A stretch of 64,000 nt of DNA from CADCTP01 sp963849885. GTDB taxonomy: Bacteria; Actinomycetota; Actinomycetes; Mycobacteriales; CADCTP01. This document shows, piece after piece, positions 1 through 8,075 of this stretch (positions within the stretch are counted from its first letter, which is position 1; the number at the start of each line of letters is the position of its first letter). Both the position numbers and the translations under genes were made by a program. Under the pieces are notes generated by a model. The model ran no database searches and was not told the DNA's origin. It saw nothing but the letters and a program-made list of their open reading frames with translations. Location: positions 248,001-312,000 of the forward strand of contig CAWKIV010000009.1 of the NCBI GenBank assembly GCA_963849885.1. The letters run 5' to 3'.

Positions 1-429
1 GAGTTCCTGCTGCACCCGGACCCGTGGCCGGACCGGCCGGCCTGGTGCCGGGCCCGGGTGGCGCTCACCGAGGCCCGGCTGGCCGCGCTGCCGGCGGGCA
101 GCCGGCCGGTGCTGATCAACCACTTCCCGCTGACCCGGCACCCCACCCTGGTGCTGCGGCACCCCGAGTTCGCCATCTGGTGCGGCACCGAGCTGACCGC
201 GGACTGGCACACCCGCTTCGACGCGGCCGCCGTCGTCTACGGGCACCTGCACATCCCGCGGACCACCTGGGAGGGCGGCGTCCGGTTCGAGGAGGTCTCG
301 ATCGGCTACCCGCGCGAGTGGAAGCAGCACTCGCTGCGCCGCGGCGTGCTGCGCGACGTGCTGCCCACCCCGGCGCCGGAGGTGGAGCCGGACTCGCCGG
401 TGTGGCCGGCGTCCCGGGTGCGGCGGTGA
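1..429 (+). CDS. Metallophosphoesterase, C-terminal part (gene starts before the window)
   Basis: The frame is open from base 1 to TGA 427-429, giving 142 visible residues and no start codon. The family hydrolyses phosphoesters at a binuclear metal centre. Seen here are the later metal-binding motifs: NHFP near residue 40 and GHLH at residues 81-84, followed by a typical C-terminal beta strand region with a Pro/Glu-rich end. The N-terminal metal ligands lie outside the window. Its stop overlaps the GTG of the next gene (GTGA), so the two are probably co-translated. The substrate cannot be told from sequence. Confidence 0.85.
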   Translation, partial: EFLLHPDPWPDRPAWCRARVALTEARLAALPAGSRPVLINHFPLTRHPTLVLRHPEFAIWCGTELTADWHTRFDAAAVVYGHLHIPRTTWEGGVRFEEVSIGYPREWKQHSLRRGVLRDVLPTPAPEVEPDSPVWPASRVRR

Positions 430-1097
430 TCGCGGAGCTGCTGCCGCCGGTGGCGGTGGTGGTGGACGCCCGCGGGCCGCTGCCCGGCGAGGCGCTGCTG
501 CCGGAGGAGGAGCCGCTGGTCGCGCGGGCGGTGGAGAAGCGGCGGGCCGAGTTCACCACCGTGCGCACCTGCGCGCGGCGGGCACTGGGCCAGCTCGGGC
601 TGCCGCCGGCGCCGCTGCTGTCCGGGGAGAAGCGGGAGCCGCTGTGGCCGGCCGGGGTGGTGGGCAGCCTGACCCACTGCGCCGGCTACCGGGCCGCGGC
701 GGTGGCCTGGGCGACCGACCTGGCCACCGTCGGGATCGACGCCGAGCCGCACGACCAGCTGCCCGAGGGGGTGCTGCCCCGGGTGTCGCTGCCGGTGGAG
801 CGCCGGGAGCTGCGCGCGCTGCCGGCCGGGGTGCACTGGGACCGGCTGCTGTTCTCGGCCAAGGAGAGCGTCTACAAGGCGTGGTTCCCGCTGGCCCGGT
901 GCTGGCTCGGCTTCGAGGACGCCCGGCTGGTGTTCACCCCGGGGCCGGACCCGACCCGGGGCACGTTCACCGCCGAGCTGCTGGTGCCCGGGCTGCCGCC
1001 GGTCGACGGCCGGGTGGTGCGGGTGCTGCCGGGCCGGTACGCGGTCGGCGACGGGCTGCTCGCGACCGCGATCTCGCTGCCCGCGAAGATGAGCTGA
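426..1097 (+). CDS. 4'-phosphopantetheinyl transferase (Sfp/EntD type)
   Basis: This 223-residue protein should transfer the phosphopantetheine arm of CoA to a serine of carrier-protein domains of polyketide, peptide or fatty acid synthases. The Mg/CoA motif GIDAE is at residues 103-107 and the catalytic motif FSAKES..YKAW starts near residue 143; both are intact. Length fits the monomeric Sfp/EntD class rather than the 120-residue AcpS class. GTG 426 is chosen because it overlaps the upstream stop by GTGA; longer in-frame starts run through the phosphoesterase. A carrier-protein partner is not seen in the window. The next ATG (1097) overlaps its stop. Confidence 0.9.
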   Translation: MIAELLPPVAVVVDARGPLPGEALLPEEEPLVARAVEKRRAEFTTVRTCARRALGQLGLPPAPLLSGEKREPLWPAGVVGSLTHCAGYRAAAVAWATDLATVGIDAEPHDQLPEGVLPRVSLPVERRELRALPAGVHWDRLLFSAKESVYKAWFPLARCWLGFEDARLVFTPGPDPTRGTFTAELLVPGLPPVDGRVVRVLPGRYAVGDGLLATAISLPAKMS

Positions 1098-2262
1098 TGG
1101 CACGCTCCCGCACGCTGGTCATGGTCCTCGCCGGCGGCGCCGGCAGCCGGCTCGACCCGCTCACCGACGGGCGGGCCAAGCCGGCCGTGCCGTTCGCCGG
1201 CACCGTCCGGCTGATCGACTTCCCGCTGTCCAACTGCCTGCACAGCGGGCTGTCCGAGGTGTGGGTGGTGCAGCAGCACCACCCGGAGTCGCTGTCCGAC
1301 CACCTGGCCAACGGCCGGCCCTGGGACCTGGACCGGACGTACGGCGGGCTGCTGGTGCTGCACCCGCGCCTGGGCGAGAAGGGCGGCTTCCACCAGGGCA
1401 CCGCGGACGCGCTGTGGCGCAACTCGGGCCTGGTCCGCGAGCTCGACCCGGACGCGCTGGTGGTGGTCAGCGCGGACGCGGTCTACCGGCTGGACTACGC
1501 CGAGCTGGTCGCCGGGCACCGCGAGCGGGACGCCGACCTGACCGTGGTCACCACGCAGGTCGACCCGGCCGACGCCGGCCGGTACGGCGTGGTGGAGACG
1601 TCCGGCGGCCGGGTGACCGGCTACGCGTACAAGCCGGACGAGCCGGCCTCGGACCTGGTGGCGAACGAGGTCTTCGTCTTCGCCCGGCGGCGGCGCTGGA
1701 CGCGCTGGACGAGGTCGCCGCGGAGCTGGGCGAGGCCGCCGTCGAGGACGGCGCGCTGGCCGACCTCGGCGACACCCTGCTGCCCCGGCTGGTCGGCGCG
1801 GGCCGGGCGGTCGAGCACCGGCTGGCCGGCTACTGGCGGGACGTCGGCACGATCGACGCGTACTGGGCGGCCCACCAGGACCTGCTCGGCGAGCGGCCGC
1901 GGCTGGAGCTGGACGACCCCTCCTGGCCGGTGCGCACGCACGACGCGCAGCGCCCGCCGGCCCGGCTGCGGCCCGGCTGCGCGGTCGCGGACAGCCTGGT
2001 CGCGCCGGCCTGCGTGCTGCACGGCACGGTGGAGCGCTCGGTGCTCGGGCCGGGCGTGCGGGTGGCCGCGGGCGCGACCGTCCGCGACTCGGTGCTGCTG
2101 GCCGACACGGTGGTCGAGGCCGGGGCGACGGTCGAGCGGGCCGTGCTGGACGAGCGCACCCGGGTCGGCGCGGGCGCCCGGGTCGGCCGGGCCGGCGGCG
2201 GGATCACCGTCACCCGGCGGGACACCGAGGTCCGGCCGGAGTCCGAAGTGGACCCTGGCTGA
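1097..2262 (+). CDS. glgC: Glucose-1-phosphate adenylyltransferase-like protein, frameshifted
   Basis: The N-terminal part is a nucleotidyltransferase with the GGAGSRLDPLT motif near residues 13-23, then PAVPFAG and DFPLSNCLHSG, typical of ADP-glucose pyrophosphorylase in glycogen synthesis. The frame of ATG 1097 degrades after VFVF at 1679-1681. The homologous sequence (DALDEVAAELG, then GYWRDVGTIDAYW and a left-handed beta-helix tail) continues in another frame to TGA 2260-2262. Adding one C after base 1681 joins them into 388 residues, close to the family length. Other glg genes are absent nearby, so a related NDP-sugar pyrophosphorylase role is possible. The indel is either a consensus error or a recent lesion. 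Confidence 0.8.
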
Positions 2263-2275
2263 GTCCGAAGTGGAC
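2239..2275. repeat. 15-bp direct repeat flanking the glgC-like stop codon
   Basis: GAGTCCGAAGTGGAC occurs at 2239-2253 and again at 2261-2275, a period of 22 bp. The first copy encodes the last residues before the TGA (2260-2262) and the second lies just after it. It looks like a small tandem duplication of the 3' end of the gene. Confidence 0.8.
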
Positions 2276-2313
2276 GGCTCCGGCCCGGGTCTCGCTGGCG
2301 GCGATTGTCGACT

Positions 2314-2329
2314 TGCCGTCAGGACGGCA
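2314..2329. terminator. Short hairpin between convergent genes
   Basis: TGCCGTC (2314-2320) and GACGGCA (2323-2329) are perfectly complementary with AG between them. The site is in the 75-bp gap between the ends of the glgC-like gene (plus) and the small membrane ORF (minus). There is no U tract, so termination is only suggested by position. Confidence 0.35.
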
Positions 2330-2337
2330 CGTCGGCT

Positions 2338-2565
2338 TCAGCGCCGCGAGCGGCGCTCCTTCTTCGGCGGCCGGGCCCAGAGGGCCAGCTTGTCCAGCAC
2401 GTCGGCGGCGGTGAGCGGCACCGTGGTGGTCAGCACGCCGCCGCCGCCGCGGGTCCGGCGCTGGCCGTAGCCGCGCAGGAGCTGGGCGACCCGCGGGGCG
2501 GCGAGGCCGATCAGCAGGGTGACCACGAGGGCCTTGAGGCGGGTGCGCAGCAGGACGAACAGCAT
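2338..2565 (-). CDS. Small single-pass membrane protein, unknown function
   Basis: This 75-residue ORF starts at ATG 2565, with a good ribosome site (GGAGG about 7 nt upstream on the minus strand). The N-terminus has one hydrophobic segment at about residues 1-28 (LFVLL..ALVVTLLIGLAAP), followed by an Arg-rich middle, a Gly run and a very basic C-terminus (PPKKERRSRR). I do not recognise the family. It lies alone between a converging gene and a diverging acyl-CoA ligase. The strong ribosome site and coherent membrane segment support it; a longer ORF to 2676 on the same frame lacks this support. Confidence 0.55.
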   Translation of the reverse strand: MLFVLLRTRLKALVVTLLIGLAAPRVAQLLRGYGQRRTRGGGGVLTTTVPLTAADVLDKLALWARPPKKERRSRR

Positions 2566-2684
2566 GGACGGATCCTCCCGATCGGGTCGCTCCCTGCCGT
2601 CCTGCCCCGGACGCGCCGGGACCACACGCCGACACCCCGGCCGGGACGTGCGCGGCCGTCGCGCTCCCGCTACCATCCGCGCGC

Positions 2685-2716
2685 GGCCAGGAGCCTCCCC
2701 CCGTGGGCTCCTGGCC
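2685..2716. promoter_or_regulatory. Perfect 11-bp inverted repeat in the acyl-CoA ligase leader
   Basis: GGCCAGGAGCC (2685-2695) is the reverse complement of GGCTCCTGGCC (2706-2716), with a 10-nt C-rich loop. A possible -10 (TACCAT, 2671-2676) would put the transcript start at about 2683, so the hairpin would cap the 5' end of the ligase mRNA. It could equally be a protein-binding palindrome or a terminator. Confidence 0.45.
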
Positions 2717-2795
2717 GCTCCACGTCCGCGCCGCGCCCCCGGACGGCCCGGTTTCTGGCAACCTGGGCGCAGCGGTGCGCAGAGGGAGGTCAGCG

Positions 2796-4652
2796 GTGAC
2801 CATGCAGTCCAGCGACCAGGAGCTCGAGCGGGCGCGGTCGGTCGCGCACCTGCTGCAGGACCGGGTGGCCGCGATGCCCGGCCAGGAGGCGTTCCGGCAC
2901 CCGGTGCCGGGACCGGACGGGACCGAGCGCTGGGAGTCGATGACCTGGGGCGAGGCCGGTCGCCGGGTCGACGAGCTGGCCGCCGGCCTGCTCTCCCTCG
3001 GGCTGCGGCCGCAGGACCGGGTCGCGCTGCTGGCCACCACCCGGCTGGACTGGATCCTGGCCGACCTGGCCATCAACTGCGCCGGCGGCGCCACCACCGC
3101 GATCTACCCGTCCTCGCTGCCGGAGGAGGTCCGGCACATCGTCGCCGACTCCGGCGCGGTGCTCGCCGTCGTCGAGGACGGCGCCAAGCTGGAGCTGCTG
3201 CGCGGGCTGGACCTGCCCGAGCTGCGGGCCGTGGTCACCATGGACGGCTCCGGCGCGACCGGCGACGCGGACCGGGAGCTGTCGCTGGACCAGCTGGCCG
3301 AGCGCGGCCGGGCGCACCTGGCGGCCGACCCGGACGCGGTGCGCCGGTCGGTCGACGGGGTCGGCCCGGAGACGCTGGCCACGCTCATCTACACCTCCGG
3401 CACCACCGGCCGGCCGAAGGGCGTCCGGCTGGTGCACGACAACTGGGTGTACGAGGGGGTCGCGGCCGACACGCTCGGGCTGATCGGCGCCGACGACGTG
3501 CAGTACATGTGGCTGCCGCTGTCCCACTCGCTGGGCAAGATGCTCATCGCCGCCCAGCTGCAGATCGGCTTCGCCACCGCGGTGGACGGCCGGGTCGACA
3601 AGATCATCGACAACCTGCCGGTGGTCCGGCCGACGCTGATGGTCGGCCCGCCGCGGATCTACGAGAAGATGCACAGCCGGGTGGCGAGCACGGTCGCCGC
3701 CCAGGGCGGGATCAAGGCCAAGCTCTTCCACTGGGCCTTCGGGGTCGGCCGCCAGGTGTCCGAGCTGCAGCAGCAGCGCCGCCGGCCCGGCCGGCTGCTG
3801 GCCGCGCGGCACGCGCTGGCCGACCGGCTGGTGCTGGCCAAGCTGCGGGACCGCTTCGGCGGCCGGATCCGGATCTTCATCTCCGGCAGCGCGCCGCTGT
3901 CCCCCGAGGTGTCCCGGTGGTTCCACGCCGGCGGCCTGCTGGTGCTGGAGGGCTACGGGCTGACCGAGACGTCCGCGGCGATCTGCGTCAACGTGCCGGG
4001 GACGTTCCGCTTCGGCACCGTGGGCCCGGCCCTGCCCGGCTCCGAGGTGCGGATCGCCGAGGACGGCGAGGTCCTGCTGCGCGGGCCGGGCGTGATGCGC
4101 GGCTACCACGGGCTGCCCGAGGTGACCGCGGAGACGCTGGACGACGAGGGCTGGCTGCACAGCGGCGACCTCGGCGAGCTGGACCCGGACGGGCTGCTGC
4201 GGATCACCGGCCGGAAGAAGGACCTGATCAAGACCTCCGGCGGCAAGTACGTCGCGCCGCAGCCGATCGAGAGCGCCTTCCCCGCGCTGTGCCCGCTGGC
4301 CGGCCAGTTCATCGTGCACGGCGACGGCCGCAACTACTGCACCGCGCTGATCACCCTCGACCCGGACGCGCTCGCGCTGTGGGCGAGCGGCCACGGCGTG
4401 GCCGAGACCGACCCGGCCGCGCTGGCCCGGCACCCGCAGGTGGTGGCGGTGGTCCGGGCGGCCGTCGACGAGCTCAACAGCACGCTGGCCCGGTGGGAGA
4501 CGATCAAGGACTTCCGCATCCTCGAGCACGACCTCACCGTGGAGGCCGGCGAGCTGACCCCGAGCATGAAGGTCAAGCGCCGGGTCGTGGAGCAGCGCTA
4601 CCGGGAGGTGCTCGACTCCATGTACGCGCCGGCCGGCGCGGCCAAGGTGTGA
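2796..4652 (+). CDS. fadD: Long-chain fatty acyl-CoA ligase / AMP-dependent synthetase (FadD15-like)
   Basis: The protein (618 residues) activates a fatty acid with ATP to an acyl-adenylate and then the CoA thioester. It has the P-loop-like YTSGTTGRPKG motif near residue 200, GYGLTETSA near 385, SGDLGELD near 455 and the hinge/lysine region ITGRKKDLIKTSGGKYVAP around 470-485. GTG 2796 is preferred because a GGAGG lies 6 nt upstream; ATG 2802 is two codons further in. The length and the SLG..QDRVALLATTR start resemble membrane-associated long-chain ligases. It is transcribed alone, with a hairpin in its leader. Chain-length preference cannot be told. Confidence 0.9.
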   Translation: MTMQSSDQELERARSVAHLLQDRVAAMPGQEAFRHPVPGPDGTERWESMTWGEAGRRVDELAAGLLSLGLRPQDRVALLATTRLDWILADLAINCAGGATTAIYPSSLPEEVRHIVADSGAVLAVVEDGAKLELLRGLDLPELRAVVTMDGSGATGDADRELSLDQLAERGRAHLAADPDAVRRSVDGVGPETLATLIYTSGTTGRPKGVRLVHDNWVYEGVAADTLGLIGADDVQYMWLPLSHSLGKMLIAAQLQIGFATAVDGRVDKIIDNLPVVRPTLMVGPPRIYEKMHSRVASTVAAQGGIKAKLFHWAFGVGRQVSELQQQRRRPGRLLAARHALADRLVLAKLRDRFGGRIRIFISGSAPLSPEVSRWFHAGGLLVLEGYGLTETSAAICVNVPGTFRFGTVGPALPGSEVRIAEDGEVLLRGPGVMRGYHGLPEVTAETLDDEGWLHSGDLGELDPDGLLRITGRKKDLIKTSGGKYVAPQPIESAFPALCPLAGQFIVHGDGRNYCTALITLDPDALALWASGHGVAETDPAALARHPQVVAVVRAAVDELNSTLARWETIKDFRILEHDLTVEAGELTPSMKVKRRVVEQRYREVLDSMYAPAGAAKV

Positions 4653-4778
4653 CTCCACTCACAGAGATCCGGAACGGAGCGGAGCGGTCCGCGAACGCTA
4701 CGTGATCTTCGCCGCGGAACGCACCCGGATCGGCACATTCGGCCCGGGACAGGTGCCCACAGCGCCGGTCGGGACGGT

Positions 4779-4784
4779 TAGCCT
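4779..4784 (+). promoter_or_regulatory. -10 element of a leaderless LysR-type gene
   Basis: TAGCCT at 4779-4784 is followed by 7 nt and then ATG 4792. With a start point 6-7 nt after the hexamer, the mRNA would begin at or next to the start codon. No Shine-Dalgarno is present. No clear -35 is seen. Confidence 0.4.
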
Positions 4785-4791
4785 CCCACCC

Positions 4792-6882
4792 ATGCTCGAT
4801 GTGGGTCGACTCCGCCTTCTGCTGGCGATCTCCGAGCACGGGGAGCTGCCCGCGGCCGCGCGGGCGCTGGGGACGCCGGTGGCGGACGCCGCCGCCCAGG
4901 TGTCCGTGCTGGAGCGCGAGCTGGGCCTCCCGCTGGCCGAGGGCGACCGGCTGACCCCGGCCGGCCGCCGGCTGGCCGGCCACGCCGGCCGGCTGCTGGC
5001 CCAGCTGGAGGCGGCCGAGTCGGACGCGGCCGCGGTCGCCGGGCGGGCCGCCGGGGTGCTCCGGCTGGGCATCGGCGCCGCCGCCGGCCGGGCGCTGCTG
5101 CCGGACGCGCTGGCCACCCTGCGCGGGTCGGCGCCGGAGCTGGACCTGCGGGTGCAGCAGCTGGCCGACGAGCGGGCCGACACGCTCGGCACCGGGCGGC
5201 TGGACGTGGTCGTGGTCGGCGAGTTCGCCGCCGCGGTGCCGCGGCGCACCGACCCGGACGTGGAGCGCCGCGAGCTGCTCACCGAGCCGCTGCTGGTCGC
5301 GGTGCCGGCCCGGCACCGGGCCACCGGGGCCAGCGTCCGGCTGGCCGAGCTGGCCGACGAGCGCTGGGTCGGCGGCCCGGTCGGCGGGGACGCGCTCACC
5401 GCGCTGGAGCGGGCCGCGGCCACCGCCGGCTTCGAGCCGCGGCTGGTCGGGCACGCCGCCGAGGACGGGCTGGCGCTCGCGCTGGTCGCGGCCGGCGTCG
5501 GGGTCGCGCTGGTGCCGGCCAGCTCGGTGCCGGTGCCGGTGGACGGCGTCCGCTTCCTCACCGCGGTGGACGCCGGGCTGCGCCGGACCGTGACCGCGGT
5601 GGTGCGCCGGTCCGCCGCCGCCGACCCCGCGGTGCTCCGGCTGCTGGACGCGCTCGGCCAGGCCGCCCGCCGGGTGGCCGCCGCGGTGACCGGGGTGACC
5701 GCGTCGGCGGCGCCGACGCCGCGGCCGGGCCCGCCGGTGCCGCCGGTCGCGCCGGCCCGCGAGCCGTTCGGATCGGCGGCCGACCCGCGGGCCGCGGGCG
5801 AGCGCCGGCCGGACCCGCTCTTCGACCCGCTGCCGCCGGGCGAGCGCGGCGGCGAGGTGCCCCGCGAGCGCCGGCGCGCCGCCGACCCGTGGGCGGACCG
5901 GACCGGTCCCGCCGACCTGCCCGAGCCCCGCCGCGACGGCGTGCTGGAGCCGCAGGCGAACGGGTACGCCAACGGCACCGGCGGGCCCGGGCTGGAGGCC
6001 TACCGGTCCGACCCGTACCGGTCGGAGGCGCCCCGCCCCGAGCCGCCGCGGGCGGATCCCCCGCGGCCGGAGGGGTACGGGGCGGCGGACCGGTTCCGGG
6101 TGGAGCCGGAGGAGCAGCGCAACGGCCGGCCGGCCGCGGCCGACCACCCCGGGCTCCGCCGGGAGCCCGGCGCCGGCCCGGAGCCGCCGCGCCGCCGCCG
6201 GAACACCGGCCCGCTGCCCCCGCCGGGGCTGCCGGCCGACCGGCCGCGCGCCGCCGCACCGGAGCCGCCCGGTCCCCCGCCCGGCCCGGCACTCGGCCCG
6301 CCGCCCGGGCCGGCCCCGGCCTCCCCGACGGGCCCGCTCCCGACCTCGCCGGACCTCGGCGTCCGCTCGCTGTCCGCCGGCGACCTGCCCGGCCGCCGGC
6401 CCGGCACGTCCGGCGCACCCGGTCGCCCGGCCGCCAGCGGCTCGTACGCCGAGCGCGCCGGCACCGCCCCGTCCCGGCGGGGCCGGGAGAGCCGCGACGA
6501 CGGCCCGGGCTCGCTGCCGCCGGCCCCGGCCGGTGGTGCCGAGGACGTCCGGCTGTCGATCTTCGAGGACCTGCAGTCGGAGTGGTTCACCCGGCGCGAC
6601 GACGCGCCGCCGGCGGCGTCCTGGCAGACCCCGGCCGACGACGGCTGGCGGGCCGCCGCCCGGCTCGCCGAGCCGGCCACCGCCGGCACCACCACGGCCG
6701 GGCTGCCCCGCCGCCGGCCGCAGGCGCTGTACGTGCCCGGCACCGCCGGCGGCGAGGCCGTCGACCCGGGCAGCACGCCGAACGGGGCGGCCACCCGGTC
6801 GCCGCAGGACGTCCGCGGCCGGCTGTCCAGCTACCGGGACGGCGTCCGCCGCGGCCGGCACGCCGAGCCCCCGGAGGACTGA
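4792..6882 (+). CDS. LysR-type transcriptional regulator with a 400-residue disordered C-terminal extension
   Basis: Residues 1-60 form a LysR-like winged helix (VGRLRLLLAISEHGELPAAARAL, then AAQVSVLERELGLPLAEG). Residues 90-290 form a periplasmic-binding-protein-like effector domain. The usual LysR protein ends near 300. Here residues 310-696 continue as a Pro/Arg/Gly/Glu-rich low-complexity chain with short hydrophobic islands near the end (RLSIFEDLQSEWF; ALYVPG). The reading frame and codon bias stay intact throughout, so the tail is real coding sequence. The start ATG 4792 fits a leaderless promoter. No divergently transcribed target is adjacent, which is unusual for LysR genes. Effector unknown. 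Confidence 0.8.
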   Translation: MLDVGRLRLLLAISEHGELPAAARALGTPVADAAAQVSVLERELGLPLAEGDRLTPAGRRLAGHAGRLLAQLEAAESDAAAVAGRAAGVLRLGIGAAAGRALLPDALATLRGSAPELDLRVQQLADERADTLGTGRLDVVVVGEFAAAVPRRTDPDVERRELLTEPLLVAVPARHRATGASVRLAELADERWVGGPVGGDALTALERAAATAGFEPRLVGHAAEDGLALALVAAGVGVALVPASSVPVPVDGVRFLTAVDAGLRRTVTAVVRRSAAADPAVLRLLDALGQAARRVAAAVTGVTASAAPTPRPGPPVPPVAPAREPFGSAADPRAAGERRPDPLFDPLPPGERGGEVPRERRRAADPWADRTGPADLPEPRRDGVLEPQANGYANGTGGPGLEAYRSDPYRSEAPRPEPPRADPPRPEGYGAADRFRVEPEEQRNGRPAAADHPGLRREPGAGPEPPRRRRNTGPLPPPGLPADRPRAAAPEPPGPPPGPALGPPPGPAPASPTGPLPTSPDLGVRSLSAGDLPGRRPGTSGAPGRPAASGSYAERAGTAPSRRGRESRDDGPGSLPPAPAGGAEDVRLSIFEDLQSEWFTRRDDAPPAASWQTPADDGWRAAARLAEPATAGTTTAGLPRRRPQALYVPGTAGGEAVDPGSTPNGAATRSPQDVRGRLSSYRDGVRRGRHAEPPED

Positions 6883-6907
6883 CCCCGGCGGGCGGGCCGG
6901 TCCGACC

Positions 6908-7738
6908 TCAGGGCAGCCAGGACACCCGGCTGCGCAGCGCCGTGTAGCCGACGAAGGCGACCACGTCGAGCAGCGTGTGCGCGATCACCAGCGGCATCAC
7001 CCGCCGGGTGCGCAGGAAGAACCAGCCGAACAGGACGCCCATCACCGCGTTGCCGACGAACGCGCCGAAGCCCTGGTAGAGGTGGTAGGCCCCGCGCAGC
7101 AGCGCGGCCGCGCCGACCGCCTTGGGCGCGCTCCAGCCCAGCTGCCGCAGCCGGGTGATCAGGTAGCCGACGACCACGACCTCTTCCAGGGTCGCGTTCA
7201 TCGCCGCGGACAGCACCAGCACCGGCACCCGCCACCACACGTCCGGCAGCGCGGACGGCACGATCGTGGCCGACACGCCGAGCTGGTGGGCGATCAGGTA
7301 GAGCACCAGCCCGGGGACGCCGACCACGGTGGCCAGGGCGGCGCCGCGGGCCAGGTCGCCGCCGAGCCGGCCGGCGTCCATCCCGATCGCCCGGGCCGGG
7401 ATGCCGTCCCGGGTGAGCAGGTGCACGGCGAGCAGCGCCGGCACCACCCCGAGCCCGATCCCGGCCAGCTGGAAGGCGAGGTCGAGCCAGGGCTGGTCCG
7501 GCACGTACGAGTTGTTCAGGGTGGCCTGGCTCTGCGAGAGCGGGGTCGGCGCGAGCAGCCGGCGCAGCAGGGAGAGCGCGGCGTAGAGCGCGGACGCGCC
7601 GACCGAGACGCCGAGCACGAGCAGGACCTCGGTGCGCAGCACCGGCCGGCGCAGCAGGTCGACCGGGGTGAAGAGGCTGGGCTCGGGGTCGGCCGGCCCG
7701 GGCGGGACCGCCGGGGCCGGCGGGTCGGCGCGGGTCAC
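6908..7738 (-). CDS. CPBP-family intramembrane metalloprotease (CAAX protease-like)
   Basis: This 276-residue protein has about eight hydrophobic segments. It carries the CPBP signature: a glutamate pair (TLEEVVVVGYL, near residue 180), RGAYHLYQG and a C-terminal HTLLDVVAFVGY. The family cleaves or modifies membrane substrates; roles in prenyl-protein processing or bacteriocin immunity are known for some members. The Arg usually found after EExxx is replaced here (EEVVVVGY), so activity is not certain. GTG 7738 (VTRADPP) is chosen; ATG-like starts further up give a non-homologous extension running toward the 7778-7829 hairpin. It faces away from the XRE gene. Confidence 0.75.
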   Translation of the reverse strand: MTRADPPAPAVPPGPADPEPSLFTPVDLLRRPVLRTEVLLVLGVSVGASALYAALSLLRRLLAPTPLSQSQATLNNSYVPDQPWLDLAFQLAGIGLGVVPALLAVHLLTRDGIPARAIGMDAGRLGGDLARGAALATVVGVPGLVLYLIAHQLGVSATIVPSALPDVWWRVPVLVLSAAMNATLEEVVVVGYLITRLRQLGWSAPKAVGAAALLRGAYHLYQGFGAFVGNAVMGVLFGWFFLRTRRVMPLVIAHTLLDVVAFVGYTALRSRVSWLP

Positions 7739-7777
7739 CCGTCCAGTGAACCAGCGCCCGGCGGGCCGTACACACAC

Positions 7778-7829
7778 GACCGCCCCCACCCACTTGGAGG
7801 TCACGGATGCCAAGAGGGCGGGGGCGGTC
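7778..7829. ncRNA. Long imperfect hairpin, possible small RNA or leader structure
   Basis: GACCGCCCCC (7778-7787) pairs with GGGGGCGGTC (7820-7829). An inner CTTGG (7793-7797) pairs with CCAAG (7810-7814). Between the two stems is a partly paired internal loop, and the terminal loop is 12 nt. It sits 40 bp upstream of the CPBP start and is not behind any gene on either strand, so an ordinary terminator role is unlikely. I do not recognise it as a known RNA family. Confidence 0.4.
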
Positions 7830-7994
7830 TGCGTGCGCTACTCGAACCTCCCCTCAGGGCCCGAGGAGCACGGCGCCGGCGGTGGGCCTCCCCACGGCCC
7901 GTCGGCCGTGTCGGTGCGGGAGGCCGGCCCGCCGACGCCGCCCGGTCCGAGGGTGGTCGCATCCTGCGAACCGGGCGGCAGCCTGTCGGCTACC

Positions 7995-8044
7995 TTGCTT
8001 GCACGCATGGAAGATTAGCGCTAGGGGGATGCGCGCGCAAGCAA
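7995..8044. promoter_or_regulatory. Nested palindrome upstream of the XRE regulator gene
   Basis: TTGCTTGC (7995-8002) is complementary to GCAAGCAA (8037-8044). Inside, CGCAT (8004-8008) pairs with ATGCG (8029-8033), and the centre holds the self-complementary TAGCGCTA (8016-8023). The element ends 31 bp before the GTG at 8076. Its three-tier symmetry suits an operator, most simply for autoregulation by the XRE protein. Confidence 0.5.
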
Positions 8045-8075
8045 TTCAGGCCACAATGGGTCTCGGTACGGCAGG

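Larger units (their letters stand above)
7739..8075. other. 337-bp divergent intergenic region with two structured elements
   Basis: No convincing gene is present. The region holds a 52-nt hairpin (7778-7829) and a roughly 50-bp nested palindrome (7995-8044), each listed separately. Between them the sequence is GC-rich with no recognisable RNA gene. One stretch on the minus strand near 7845 resembles a tRNA T-loop but has no acceptor or anticodon arm. Confidence 0.7.

Noticed and set aside
2790..4658. 622-residue open frame antisense to the acyl-CoA ligase
   Set aside because: It has no recognisable motif and covers a clear ligase gene. High G+C leaves many long false frames, and this is one; similar ones lie opposite 11302-14067 and 43127-47479.
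7830..7860. tRNA on the minus strand
   Set aside because: A GGTTCGAGT-like T-loop is present, but no acceptor stem, anticodon arm or 3' end can be formed around it.
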